A DNA stretch of 64,000 nucleotides from Reddybacter sp041277045. Its GTDB lineage: Bacteria; Pseudomonadota; Gammaproteobacteria; Pseudomonadales; Porticoccaceae. The notes below the pieces were generated by a model. That model worked only from the letters and a program-made list of their open reading frames with translations. It did no database searches and had not been told where the DNA came from. This document shows positions 1 to 8,682 of this stretch, piece by piece. The translations under genes and the position numbers were made by a program. The stretch covers positions 62,001 to 126,000 of the forward strand of contig JBGFSY010000002.1 in NCBI GenBank assembly GCA_041277045.1, in the 5' to 3' direction. Position 1 is the stretch's first letter. Every line of letters starts with the position of its first letter.

Positions 1-1
1 C

Positions 2-2095
2 CTGATTAAGGCTTTCTGGATACTGCCCAGTCATGTACTTGAATTCCAGTCGGACTCGCAGCAGAAAAGTCGAGTCGATGCCCTGCGCAAAAGGACCATC
101 AAACGCTTCCGTAATTACTACACAAAGGCTCTATTAAAGGTCATGCGCAGGAAAAAGCTGACCTTCGTAGGGCTTGGTTTGCTCTCATCAACTGCCGTGC
201 TGCTAGTTGCGTTAGGGCTGGTACGGGTGGATTTTTTTGCCACCGACTTTTTTCGCCTTTTCTACGTTAATGTAGAAATGCCAGCCGGAACGAGTCTTGA
301 AAAAACCAGCGAAACCTTGCAACAAGTCGAGGAGGTTATTGACGCTCAGCTCAAGCCGGATGAACTGAGGGCAGTGGTAAATTACGCAGGGCAGCAATCG
401 ACTGACCAGGGTGCCTTTAAAGGGGCGGAACGGGGTCAGGTTTTTGTCAGCCTAGTGCCTGCTCGTCCGGGCGACAGAAGTGTCGATGAGATTATTGAAA
501 GTATCCGCGACGAGCTGGCCGCCATACCCGGGCCAAAAAATATTTCCTTTTTAAGACGACGCACCGGGCCGCCCACTGCCAAGGCGGTAAGTGTGAAAGT
601 GCGGGGTGATGACATTGACGAAATACGCCGAGCCGTCATCGCGCTAGAAGAAATTTTGGTACTGACACCGGGTGTTGACGACATTGTTAATGACGACACC
701 ACGGGCGGAATGGAACTGGGGCTCCAGTTAAACCCCGACACCATTACCCGCAGTGGGCTCAACCCGGCAGACGTGGCACGCACCGTACACCTCCATGCCG
801 ATGGCGAGATTGTCGCCAGCATGCAGCACCGGGGTGAAAAGCTTGATGTGCGAGTTAGGGCCCAGCCTAGACAGCTACAGGATATCAACGACTTCCTGGG
901 TAATACCATTGGCCTTGAGGATGGCGGTAGCGTGCCCCTGGGCGAGTTACTTCTACACGAAGAGCGTGTCACCGTGTCCAATATTCGCCGCTACAATTTC
1001 CGGCGTGCGGTGACGGTGGAGGCCAGCCTCGATACCGCGATGACCGATACCTTGACGGCCAATGGCTTGATTCGCGAAGGCTGGCAGCAGATTGCCAGCC
1101 AATACCCCGGCGTCAGTCTCGACTTTTCCGGTGAACTTGATGATATTCGCGAAAGTCTCGCTGCCATGGTCGTCTTGTTCGTCCTCGGCCTCGGTTTGGT
1201 TTACCTGATTTTGGGCACTCAGTTTAAAAGCTACAGCCAACCGCTGATTGTGCTCGCCGCCATTCCCATGGCTTTTATTGGCGTCGTTTTTGGCTTGTTC
1301 TTTAGTGCTAACCCGATTAGCTTGTTTACCCTGTATGGCACGGTAGCACTGGCGGGTATAGCCGCCAATGACGCTATCGTATTGATGTCCACGGCAAACA
1401 GAAGTCTCGACAGGGGTTGCTCGACAACCTTGGCGATTATTCGTGCTGCAAGACGCCGTTTTGTACCTATCTTGATTACCTCCATCACCACCATGGCGGG
1501 TCTGTTTTCACTGGCTGTTGGCCTCGGGGGGGAGTCCTTAACCTGGGGGCCTGTGGCTACGGCCATTGTATGGGGGCTTGCCTTCTCAACCCTGCTGACT
1601 CTTTTTATTGTACCGCTGGTGTTTTTACTTTTTGTACCCTCTCGCCCGTTGCATGTGTTGCTCTCTCTGCCGGGTGATTCAGGTACTACTGCTGACAAGG
1701 TAAAACAGCAGCTAAGGATGAAATTTGGGCTCGCACTGCGTTATAAGAATGGGGAGCTTGATCAATTGCTCAGCGACGAAGCCTGCCGTAAGCGTTATGA
1801 AGTGGGTATTTCTGCATTGCGTAACGATGACACTAGTGAGGCGATCAAGTGCTTTGAATGGCTGGCAGAACAGGAGCCGACGGCGAAGGATTTTAATTTG
1901 CTGGCTGCTCAGGCTTTAGTTCGTCACATGCAGTGCTTTGAATGGGATATTGGCTACGCCAAGCGTTTCACTCGCTATATTACACGGCTGGAAAAAATAG
2001 AAGCTACCGAAGAAAGGGTAGCTTTGTTACAGAAAGCGATGGAAGAAGTGCGTGCCAGATATGAGCGGGTCGGAGAGCGAGGCCATCAGCTGTGA
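2..2095 (+). CDS. RND efflux permease, C-terminal part (5' end outside window), with soluble C-terminal extension
   Basis: The reading frame is open from base 2, so the gene begins before the window. The first residues (LIKAFWILPSHV) fit the segment just before the second half of an RND/HAE1 inner-membrane pump. The visible part has one periplasmic porter half (about residues 80-390), then the C-terminal membrane block with the segments VVLFVLGLGLVYLILG and GTVALAGIAANDAIVLM, typical of AcrB TM10-TM11. Proton-driven export across the inner membrane is the family role; the substrate cannot be told. After the last membrane segment (about base 1640) the protein continues for roughly 150 soluble residues with a TPR-like helical look (EAIKCFEWLAEQEP). 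Ordinary AcrB proteins end shortly after the last helix. The adaptor gene is not in the window. Confidence 0.9.
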   Translation: MIKAFWILPSHVLEFQSDSQQKSRVDALRKRTIKRFRNYYTKALLKVMRRKKLTFVGLGLLSSTAVLLVALGLVRVDFFATDFFRLFYVNVEMPAGTSLEKTSETLQQVEEVIDAQLKPDELRAVVNYAGQQSTDQGAFKGAERGQVFVSLVPARPGDRSVDEIIESIRDELAAIPGPKNISFLRRRTGPPTAKAVSVKVRGDDIDEIRRAVIALEEILVLTPGVDDIVNDDTTGGMELGLQLNPDTITRSGLNPADVARTVHLHADGEIVASMQHRGEKLDVRVRAQPRQLQDINDFLGNTIGLEDGGSVPLGELLLHEERVTVSNIRRYNFRRAVTVEASLDTAMTDTLTANGLIREGWQQIASQYPGVSLDFSGELDDIRESLAAMVVLFVLGLGLVYLILGTQFKSYSQPLIVLAAIPMAFIGVVFGLFFSANPISLFTLYGTVALAGIAANDAIVLMSTANRSLDRGCSTTLAIIRAARRRFVPILITSITTMAGLFSLAVGLGGESLTWGPVATAIVWGLAFSTLLTLFIVPLVFLLFVPSRPLHVLLSLPGDSGTTADKVKQQLRMKFGLALRYKNGELDQLLSDEACRKRYEVGISALRNDDTSEAIKCFEWLAEQEPTAKDFNLLAAQALVRHMQCFEWDIGYAKRFTRYITRLEKIEATEERVALLQKAMEEVRARYERVGERGHQL

Positions 2096-2197
2096 ATAAG
2101 GTTTGCCACGTTACTATTAGCAATGGCCGAAATTGACGCCACGAAAAAACAACTCAGGGTGGGTAGTTAAAAAATATTCGCTTACGACTTACGGTGT

Positions 2198-2214
2198 CGA
2201 TATTCTGAATATCG
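2198..2214. repeat. 17-bp palindrome between convergent genes
   Basis: CGATATTC and GAATATCG flank a single T. The site lies in the 164-bp gap between the 3' ends of the RND gene and prsT. There is no T-tract, so it is not a standard terminator. Its role is unknown. Confidence 0.35.
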
Positions 2215-2259
2215 TATAACTACAGCCAGGAGTTGCTCGTGTTTAGTTTGCGGTCTTGG

Positions 2260-5043
2260 CTAGTGTATTTTTAATGCAGCCTTGATTTCCGTTTTCAATT
2301 CTTCGGGCAGGTTGTCCTTGCTTAGCAATGCCCTGTACAGGGTTTCTGCCTTTCCAGCCTGGTCATCTTTTCCAAGAGCTTTTGCAAGACTGTATTGAAG
2401 CTGGTAATTATCGGGACTACTGTCTAAAGCTTTGTTAAGTAGCTCTACCGACTTTCCTGGTTGATTCTGGTTGAGTTTTATCATCGCTAGAGTGTGTAAG
2501 GCCTGCGGTGACTCAGGCGCGATTTCGAGAGCTTTATTTGCCAGCGTCTCTGCTTCATCGGGTGATTTCTCACGTAGCAACCAGGCAAGATTGTTGAGCG
2601 CGCCAACACTATCGGATTTTATGCGTAGTGCGTTGCGAAACTCGACTATTGCCTCATCGTTTCTTTTCAATAGAAGTAATACATTAGCTAGTCGGTATTG
2701 AACGGTAAGATCGTTGGGATTATTTTTCATCCACGTTTCAAGTATTGCCACAGCTTCATTGGTGTCGCGCATACTAAATTGTGCATTGGACATCGCGATA
2801 GCGTATTCCCCCCGCGCTTCTATGCTCGCCGCCTTAGAAAAAAGCTCATAAGCATACTTGGCATCGTTGTTTCGGAGTTCTCTTAAACCCATTAAATAAA
2901 GCACTTGAGGATGAGAGCCGTATACTCCCACCAAACTATCGAGAACGGCATCAGATTGCTCGTAAGCGCCATTTTTTGCAAGGATACGGGTGAGGGTTGT
3001 TCTTGCCTCGAAGTGCCTGGGGTTGAGTTGCAGTGCTGTTTGCAGGTTGCTCAAAACTGTATCGCCATTAGCTAGCTGCGCGTTAACCTTAGCAAGTAGA
3101 AAGTACCCCTCGGCGGACTGTGGTCGTAATTTCAGTAGGTCGGATATAGTCTTATTTGCTGCGTGGTACTGGCCTAGTGCAATTTCAGTTTTGGCTCGCA
3201 GTTCATAAAATGCTGCGTCGTTAGTGTGCCCATCAGGTACCTGATTGATGAGTTGCATGGCTTTTTGTGGTTGACCTTGTTTCAAGTGATAGCTTGCCAG
3301 TGTCGACGTGACTTCCAGTGAACCAGGGTTGATTTCAAAAGCCTTTTGAACCAGGTTAAGGGAATTTTTCTCACGACCGGAAATCAGCTCAACTTTAGCG
3401 AGGCGCATAATAGTCGGAACGTGTTCAGGGTGATGCTCGAGCACGCCCAGGTATAATTTTCGCGCACCATCGAAATCACCATCCTGAAGGGTCAAGCTGG
3501 CAAGGTTATGTGAAACTGCCTGGTCACCGGGGGCTAATACGAGCGCTTGCTCAAGGGCTTCAATGGCTGTTTGTTTATTGCCCATGGCAAGGTGTATTGC
3601 GCTTTCAAATACCAGAGGGTCAGTATCTTCTGGCCGTTCTTGTTGCAGGTTCTTCACATAATTCAGGGCGAGTTCGAATTCATTATTATTTATATAGCTA
3701 GCGATAATACCGACTTCTGCCGTAGTGAGTTCGGGATTAAGGGCTACCGCTTGTTCAAATTCGTTGCGAGCTGCATTGGGTTGTCCCGCTGCACTATAGC
3801 TTCGCCCTAGTTGAAGATAGTTCTCAGGATTTGTGGCCTCCTGCTCTATTACCTCGCTAAAATAAGCGATTGCTTCAGCAGAGGAGCCTGTGTCCAATGC
3901 CATTCTGCCAAGCAGCTTAATGGTTTTAATATCGGAGGGGTCACTCGCATTTGCTTTGCGTAAATAAACAGTTGCGGCCTCTCTGTCGCCAAGGGCAAGG
4001 TTAATACCGCCCAATAATTTATTTGCCGAAACAGAGTTTGGGTACTTTTTCTGGAAGGCTGTAAGTAAGATTTTTGCCTGTTCAAGCTCGCCATTTTTAT
4101 AAGAGGCCAGGCCGAGATAAAAGGTTGCTGGCATGTGGTTGGGGATGTCATTTAGGACTTTTTGCAAGGATTCTTTGGCGTCTTCAAGGCGATTTTCAAG
4201 TATCGCAATGACTCCGCTAGTAAAATCAATGATTGGGGAATTCTTGACTTTGGCCTGTGCGAGATCCTTTTTGGCCTCGTCGAGGCGGTTTAATTGAATA
4301 TAAACGAGGGCACGTTGGGCGATATCGAGGCTGTTGTGCTTACTATATTCAATGGCTTTTGAGTGGGCGGCAAGTGCAGCTTCAAAATTACCCTGTTGTT
4401 GTTCCAGCGTTGCGAGCTGTTGCCATGCTGGAACATGCTCCGGATTAGACTCAAGCACCTGGGTGAGCAACTTTTGTGCCTCATCGCTTTTACCCTGAGC
4501 TGACCTTAGCGCCGCTATACCAGTATTCACCTGAGGGTCGTTGGAGGCTAGTTGCTGTGCTTGTTGAAATAGCCTTTCTGCTGAAGGGAAATTTGATAAG
4601 GCAAGGTATGAACGTCCCTTTAGAGTAAAAAGCTGTGCTTTATGCTCTGTTGATTGTAGGGAATTAGGCAGCTTTAATTTTATGAGCTCGTCATATTTCC
4701 CCTGAATGTAAAATGCCTCTGCAAGAGGTAATAAGGCTGACTCGGCTGCTAGCCCTTGTTCCATTGCCTTGCGTAGCTCTTTTTCTGCTGATGGGCCATC
4801 CAGCAACTCAAGATAAGCCTTGCCAAGCAGCCAACGAGCTTCGCTGTTTGAATTGTTGAGTAGAAGCGTGTTTTTTAACTCGATAATAGCCGTTTGTTGA
4901 TTACCTTCAGCGAGGGCCGCCTTTGCGCGATTAAAGTACTCCTCCTCAGTGGGTTTGCTGCAGGCCGATAGCATACTTAATAAACTAATAATCAAAGTTG
5001 TAGTCAGTAAGCGAGTTCGCGGGCTGGTGGCTGTGCTGATCAT
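2260..5043 (-). CDS. prsT: PEP-CTERM system TPR-repeat lipoprotein PrsT
   Basis: A 927-aa lipoprotein built almost wholly of tetratricopeptide repeats. The N-terminus has a lipoprotein signal with the lipobox LSAC (Cys about residue 28). It is followed by EEYFNRAKAALAEGNQQTAI and ARWLLGKAYLELLDGPSAEKEL, the typical start of the PrsT family found in exosortase/PEP-CTERM exopolysaccharide loci. Family knowledge places it in the envelope, probably as a scaffold for polysaccharide or protein export; the exact function is not established. The ATG is preceded by GGATCC-rich sequence with a modest ribosome site. A second copy of nearly the same length lies at 10861-13641 but is broken, so this copy is probably the working one. 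Confidence 0.9.
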   Translation of the reverse strand: MISTATSPRTRLLTTTLIISLLSMLSACSKPTEEEYFNRAKAALAEGNQQTAIIELKNTLLLNNSNSEARWLLGKAYLELLDGPSAEKELRKAMEQGLAAESALLPLAEAFYIQGKYDELIKLKLPNSLQSTEHKAQLFTLKGRSYLALSNFPSAERLFQQAQQLASNDPQVNTGIAALRSAQGKSDEAQKLLTQVLESNPEHVPAWQQLATLEQQQGNFEAALAAHSKAIEYSKHNSLDIAQRALVYIQLNRLDEAKKDLAQAKVKNSPIIDFTSGVIAILENRLEDAKESLQKVLNDIPNHMPATFYLGLASYKNGELEQAKILLTAFQKKYPNSVSANKLLGGINLALGDREAATVYLRKANASDPSDIKTIKLLGRMALDTGSSAEAIAYFSEVIEQEATNPENYLQLGRSYSAAGQPNAARNEFEQAVALNPELTTAEVGIIASYINNNEFELALNYVKNLQQERPEDTDPLVFESAIHLAMGNKQTAIEALEQALVLAPGDQAVSHNLASLTLQDGDFDGARKLYLGVLEHHPEHVPTIMRLAKVELISGREKNSLNLVQKAFEINPGSLEVTSTLASYHLKQGQPQKAMQLINQVPDGHTNDAAFYELRAKTEIALGQYHAANKTISDLLKLRPQSAEGYFLLAKVNAQLANGDTVLSNLQTALQLNPRHFEARTTLTRILAKNGAYEQSDAVLDSLVGVYGSHPQVLYLMGLRELRNNDAKYAYELFSKAASIEARGEYAIAMSNAQFSMRDTNEAVAILETWMKNNPNDLTVQYRLANVLLLLKRNDEAIVEFRNALRIKSDSVGALNNLAWLLREKSPDEAETLANKALEIAPESPQALHTLAMIKLNQNQPGKSVELLNKALDSSPDNYQLQYSLAKALGKDDQAGKAETLYRALLSKDNLPEELKTEIKAALKIH

Positions 5044-5319
5044 TCGGGGGATCCTTCTGAGGGCGAGTCCTGAGAGTTTTGCGGGTTAATAACTCCGGCT
5101 TAAGCGTGATTTTATTCGATGTTCTAATGAAATTATTCTACCGAGTAATAGTTCTCGGGGGAAGTGGAAGCTTGCTCTTGAGTAGTTCGAGTCGTCAAGT
5201 TCAGCATCGTTAATGATTTTATCTTCGCCCTGACGTTGCCTGTAGGTTTTAGGTGGAACTGTATGTCTGCTTAGGGCGCTTAGGTGAAAGGTGTGAAAAT
5301 TCAGATGCAAAAGGCGAGC
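5044..5319. other. Non-coding gap, prsT leader region
   Basis: No convincing gene. An open frame on the minus strand here overlaps the PEP-CTERM gene in another frame and has no family features. I found no sigma-54 promoter (TGGC-N8-TTGC pattern) reading into prsT, so prsT may be driven by an unrecognised promoter here. Confidence 0.5.
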
Positions 5320-5353
5320 AAAAAAAAGCACCGGCAATAGCCAGTGCTTTTTT
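5320..5353 (-). terminator. Rho-independent terminator of the PEP-CTERM gene (probably bidirectional)
   Basis: On the minus strand an 8-bp stem (GCACTGGC / GCCGGTGC, one G-U pair) with loop TATT is followed by eight T. The opposite strand also has a T-run after the stem. It sits 22 bp past the stop codon of the PEP-CTERM protein gene. Confidence 0.85.
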
Positions 5354-5374
5354 ACGTACTTTGACAATTGTGCG

Positions 5375-6322
5375 TTAAGCGGCGAGTTTAGACACACCTT
5401 GTCTATCGCGTCGAGCGAAGCCAAGAAGTACCAAACCGAGCCCAAGTAGCGCCATGCTGCCAGGCGTTGGTATCGTTGGTGTCGCTTGTGCCTGAACTCT
5501 TGACGTCGTAATCTCTAGCAAATCTAACTGATAGGATCCTACACCAAATGGGTTGCTTATTACTTGGAATACCGCAGCGGCGTTAAGGCTCGAAACTGAG
5601 GTCTGACTATTAACGGAAACATTTGCAAAACTAAAGCCGTCTATATCACTTAAAACACCCGTCCCTCCGCCAGTGCCGGCATGCCAATTGAATACTATAG
5701 CTTTGGTGACTGTATTAGTAATTGTAATTTCTATATCAGCTGTAGCTAGTGCCTGTATCCCCGTATGTGGAGCAGTAATTGCAGCACTCATATTGAGCTG
5801 GGCTGTAAAATCAAACTGAAACGAACCGCCGCCGCTGCCAACGTTGAATCCTATTGAGGTCACAGAGCTAGTATCAGAGGTGCCGGTAGCTAGAGCTGCA
5901 TCGGTGGTGTTTGACTCCGATATTGAGCGGGCTGAGATGCGTGAAGTAGGATCGGCTGTCTGCTCTGAGATTACCTGAGAATCGGCCCAGGAGTACTTAT
6001 TAGTTGTTGAGCTACCTTCCAACACCCAAGTATTATTCGTGGGTGTAGCACCACCCGGGAAAACCGAGCCAGTTCCAACGGCAACGCCTGCATCTAGCGG
6101 CGCGGATGTCGAAGTGCCACCCCCATCCAGGGTAGCGCCAGCAGTTGAAGTTGACGCCGGTTGTGCAGTAATACCACCGTCCGATGTAGTAATAGTTACA
6201 AGCCCGTCTGTAATGAGCAGATCGGAATAGGCATAAGCATAAGCTTCGGCTTCCTGATTGAGGCCCATGCCGAGCGTGACGCCCAGGGCTGTAATGGCAA
6301 GGGTTTTCGAGAATGTTTTCAT
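5375..6322 (-). CDS. PEP-CTERM-like sorting-domain surface protein
   Basis: A secreted protein of about 315 residues. It has a signal peptide (MKTFSKTLAITALGVTLGMG, probable cleavage after AEA). The middle is Ser/Thr/Gly-rich and low in Cys. The C-terminus is a PEP-CTERM-type sorting signal: a Pro-containing motif, a hydrophobic helix (SMALLGLGLVLLGFA) and the basic tail RRDR. The motif reads IPTPGS, so Thr replaces the usual Glu of Pro-Glu-Pro. Such proteins are substrates of exosortase and end up in the extracellular matrix. The start was set at the ATG preceded by GGAG six bases upstream, not at the longer frame beginning at 6370. A sigma-54 promoter and a terminator bracket the gene as a single transcript. 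Confidence 0.88.
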   Translation of the reverse strand: MKTFSKTLAITALGVTLGMGLNQEAEAYAYAYSDLLITDGLVTITTSDGGITAQPASTSTAGATLDGGGTSTSAPLDAGVAVGTGSVFPGGATPTNNTWVLEGSSTTNKYSWADSQVISEQTADPTSRISARSISESNTTDAALATGTSDTSSVTSIGFNVGSGGGSFQFDFTAQLNMSAAITAPHTGIQALATADIEITITNTVTKAIVFNWHAGTGGGTGVLSDIDGFSFANVSVNSQTSVSSLNAAAVFQVISNPFGVGSYQLDLLEITTSRVQAQATPTIPTPGSMALLGLGLVLLGFARRDRQGVSKLAA

Positions 6323-6379
6323 ACCGTGCTCCATCCGTTGTTCGTTTACTGGATAAAATTGTTTGTACAAACCTGATTA

Positions 6380-6395
6380 AGCAATTGTTGGGCCA
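6380..6395 (-). promoter_or_regulatory. Sigma-54 (RpoN) promoter of the PEP-CTERM gene
   Basis: The minus strand reads TGGCCCAACAATTGCT. The GG and GC pairs are 10 bases apart, exactly as in the RpoN consensus TGGCAC-N5-TTGCW. The predicted start of transcription is near 6369, giving a leader of about 47 nt. This agrees with the PrsR enhancer-binding protein encoded at 17621-18979, which carries the GAFTGA sigma-54 contact loop. Confidence 0.8.
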
Positions 6396-6509
6396 ATATT
6401 GTTTTATGATGATTGTGGTGGATTATTTCCTTTAAAATCAATGCGGTGCCTTGAGTTGGTCATTTTTCTTGCTAACTGTTTTTAGTTTGAAGGGGTTTCT
6501 GAGAGCAAT

Positions 6510-6532
6510 GCGTAAAAATTTTCGACACATGT
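6510..6532 (+). promoter_or_regulatory. Conserved 23-bp motif, copy A (candidate PrsR / PEP-CTERM box)
   Basis: The site reads GCGTAAAAATTTT then CGACACATGT. It matches copy B at 6654-6676 at 17 of 23 positions. Its centre is about 150 bp upstream of the predicted sigma-54 start, a normal distance for an enhancer site. Assignment to PrsR is inference. Confidence 0.6.
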
Positions 6533-6653
6533 ATGCTAGTTAAAAACCACCTCGTTACGGGGCATACATAAATTACGGGTAAAAACTGCATTATTTTAAA
6601 TTAAGTTATTGAAAAATATAGCTTTAAATAGTTTCATGACAAGGCGTGAGCGT

Positions 6654-6676
6654 GTGTAAAAAATCCTGACACCTGT
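6654..6676 (+). promoter_or_regulatory. Conserved 23-bp motif, copy B (candidate PrsR / PEP-CTERM box)
   Basis: The site reads GTGTAAAAAATCC then TGACACCTGT. It is in the same orientation as copy A and 144 bp from it. The shared core is GYGTAAAAA, a 5-base variable spacer, then GACACMTGT. It may serve the PEP-CTERM gene on the minus strand, the sulfotransferase on the plus strand, or both. Confidence 0.55.
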
Positions 6677-6831
6677 TGTGCTTAGGGTGGTAGTAGAAAG
6701 TAGGGTTTACCCGTTTTTCAGGGACCAGAGTGGATTAGGGTTGAGGTGGTGAGTTGTATAGCGTAAGGCTCGCCTATGCTAATCTTCCGTACGTGGGGTG
6801 GGCAACAATACTTAATGCAAGGAGAATGGTT

Positions 6832-8058
6832 TTGACGAGTTCGTATGAAAGTGCACTGGTCAAAGTATGGAATTTTACGGCAGGCGTTGTACCGGCTCAG
6901 TTTATGTCACCCCGGCTTTCGGTTGAGGCTTTGGTTGGTGCAGCCGTGAAAAAAACAAAGCTTGATGACTTTGGTGAAGATAGCTTTCGGAAGTCTTTGC
7001 AGCAACTGGTGATAGCTCTGGAGGCTGATCAAACCCTTCACCCCTTCGGCCGGTTTTTTCTGAGCCAAATGCTAACAGGTCTATTAATCAATCGTTTGAA
7101 GCTTATTGATTTATGGAAGCGCGAGCCTGGCATACTTGAGCAGCCTCTTGTTACACCTTTACTTATACTGGGCCTGCCACGCACGGGTACTTCTTTTTTG
7201 TTTGAGCTTTTGGCTGCGGATCCCGGCCATCGTTACCTGACAAACTGGGAGGCGACGGTGGCTCAGGTTCCCCCTGCGGGGGACTATGCCTGGGCAGATG
7301 ATCCGAGGCGTAAGTTGGGGCGCTTTTTGATGCGCTTTCAGGACTATCTGGCGCCCCAAATGCGGGAAATACATACCTTTCATCTCGATGGTCCGGAGGA
7401 GTGTACCTCGTTGTTAATGCAGAGCTTTTCTACTCTGGCTATTGCAGCGATGTTTAATGTGCCCTCCTATTCACAATGGTTAACTACCGCTGACCATGAA
7501 CCCACATACGTTCACTTCAAGCGAATTTTGCAAACTTTACAGTGGAAGTACCCCGGTGAGCGCTGGTTACTTAAATCGCCGTCTCATATTGATGGGGTCG
7601 ATTCGATCCTAAATGTGTTTCCAGATGCGCGCTTTGTGCAAACTCACCGTGACCCGGTTAAAGCGGTAGCGTCTTTTGCGAGCCTGTGCGCGGCCTTTCG
7701 TGGCCTTTGTTCAAAATCTGTTGATATGGCCGAGGTGGGTGAACAGGCTCTGGATAGACTGGCGACAGATTTTGAGCGCTATCTTGCGGTGAGGAAGCAG
7801 TGCGATGAGTCCAGTTTTGTTGATTTGCACTATCGGGATTTGATTGATCAACCCCTGGTGACGGTTAGAGAGATTTATGAGCGTTTTGATTTGCCATTCT
7901 CCCCCAATGCTCAGGTAAATATGGAGGCTTATTTAAACAAAGAGCGCGAAGGTGGGGGCCATCAGTATAAACCGGAGGATTTTGGTTTGAGTGCTAAGGG
8001 TATTCGCGACAGGTTTCAGGCTTATATTGATACTTTCAATATTTCCATTGAAGATTGA
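6832..8058 (+). CDS. PAPS-dependent sulfotransferase family protein
   Basis: About 409 residues. The 5'-phosphosulfate-binding loop is LPRTGTSFLFELL and the 3'-phosphate motif is FVQTHRDPVKAVASF, both diagnostic of the sulfotransferase superfamily (Sulfotransfer_3 type). The enzyme would move a sulfate group from PAPS to an acceptor; inside this exopolysaccharide locus the acceptor is plausibly a sugar or a lipid, which is inference. For the start, AAGGAG at 6819-6824 is seven bases before TTG 6832 but only one base before ATG 6826, so the TTG is preferred. A longer frame from TTG 6754 lacks a ribosome site. The next gene follows after 29 bp. Confidence 0.82.
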   Translation: MTSSYESALVKVWNFTAGVVPAQFMSPRLSVEALVGAAVKKTKLDDFGEDSFRKSLQQLVIALEADQTLHPFGRFFLSQMLTGLLINRLKLIDLWKREPGILEQPLVTPLLILGLPRTGTSFLFELLAADPGHRYLTNWEATVAQVPPAGDYAWADDPRRKLGRFLMRFQDYLAPQMREIHTFHLDGPEECTSLLMQSFSTLAIAAMFNVPSYSQWLTTADHEPTYVHFKRILQTLQWKYPGERWLLKSPSHIDGVDSILNVFPDARFVQTHRDPVKAVASFASLCAAFRGLCSKSVDMAEVGEQALDRLATDFERYLAVRKQCDESSFVDLHYRDLIDQPLVTVREIYERFDLPFSPNAQVNMEAYLNKEREGGGHQYKPEDFGLSAKGIRDRFQAYIDTFNISIED

Positions 8059-8087
8059 GTGCCTCGATGAGGCGGAGTGAGTAGGTA

Positions 8088-8657
8088 ATGGCGCGTTATA
8101 TGGCGTATTTATCCACAGTGTCAGTTTTGTTTTCTATTGTGGTGTTTTTTAGTGATGGCGCAGCGTATTTGCTTTATTTTCTGGCGGGAGTTGCGGTGTT
8201 GGCGACTAGTCTATTGCTGGCGCGAGTCTTTCGTTTGACTGCTCAGCAGGCGGGCTGGGGATCTTCCGTTCGCTATTGGATGCAAGCGCATGTGCTCCTG
8301 CATTTGGTGCCTTTGAGTTATCTTGTACTGCAGTTTTTTAACGGACCAACATTGCAGATGAATGGTCTTTACTTGCTGCCGGTATTATTGTTTTTTTTCA
8401 GTGGCCGTAAAACCTGGCAGGTGTTTTTTGAGCAGTTTGGCTCAAAAATGTACCGTGTGTTCTTTATGGGTAATAGCGGCATGATGGTGGGTCACGTGGT
8501 GCTGATAAGTCTTGGTGTCTTCTACGATATCAAGTTTGGCGCTGCGTTTTTCTGTAGTGCTTTGGTCACTTATTTTAGCATCCACCTTTTAATACTCGGT
8601 GCTGCAGTGGTGAAGATAGAGCGTGATCTTACTTCGCTTGTCCCCGATTCGCAGTGA
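8088..8657 (+). CDS. Multi-pass membrane protein of unknown function
   Basis: A 189-aa hydrophobic protein with about six membrane segments (for example VSVLFSIVVFFSDGAAYLLYF, LLPVLLFFFSG and GMMVGHVVLISLGVFY). It follows the sulfotransferase in the same direction and probably shares its transcript. I do not recognise a family. Its place among polysaccharide genes suggests a helper role at the inner membrane, but that is only context. Confidence 0.7.
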   Translation: MARYMAYLSTVSVLFSIVVFFSDGAAYLLYFLAGVAVLATSLLLARVFRLTAQQAGWGSSVRYWMQAHVLLHLVPLSYLVLQFFNGPTLQMNGLYLLPVLLFFFSGRKTWQVFFEQFGSKMYRVFFMGNSGMMVGHVVLISLGVFYDIKFGAAFFCSALVTYFSIHLLILGAAVVKIERDLTSLVPDSQ

Positions 8658-8682
8658 AGCTTATTGTCTATAGCCTTGCCGT

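Larger units (their letters stand above)
6396..6831. other. Divergent regulatory region between PEP-CTERM gene and sulfotransferase
   Basis: AT-rich non-coding DNA. Apart from the sigma-54 promoter and the two motif copies I see no gene and no clear sigma-70 or sigma-54 promoter reading toward the sulfotransferase. Confidence 0.5.

Noticed and set aside
5086..5445. 119-aa minus-strand open frame
   Set aside because: It runs through the terminator and the C-terminus of the PEP-CTERM gene in another frame, with no family features.
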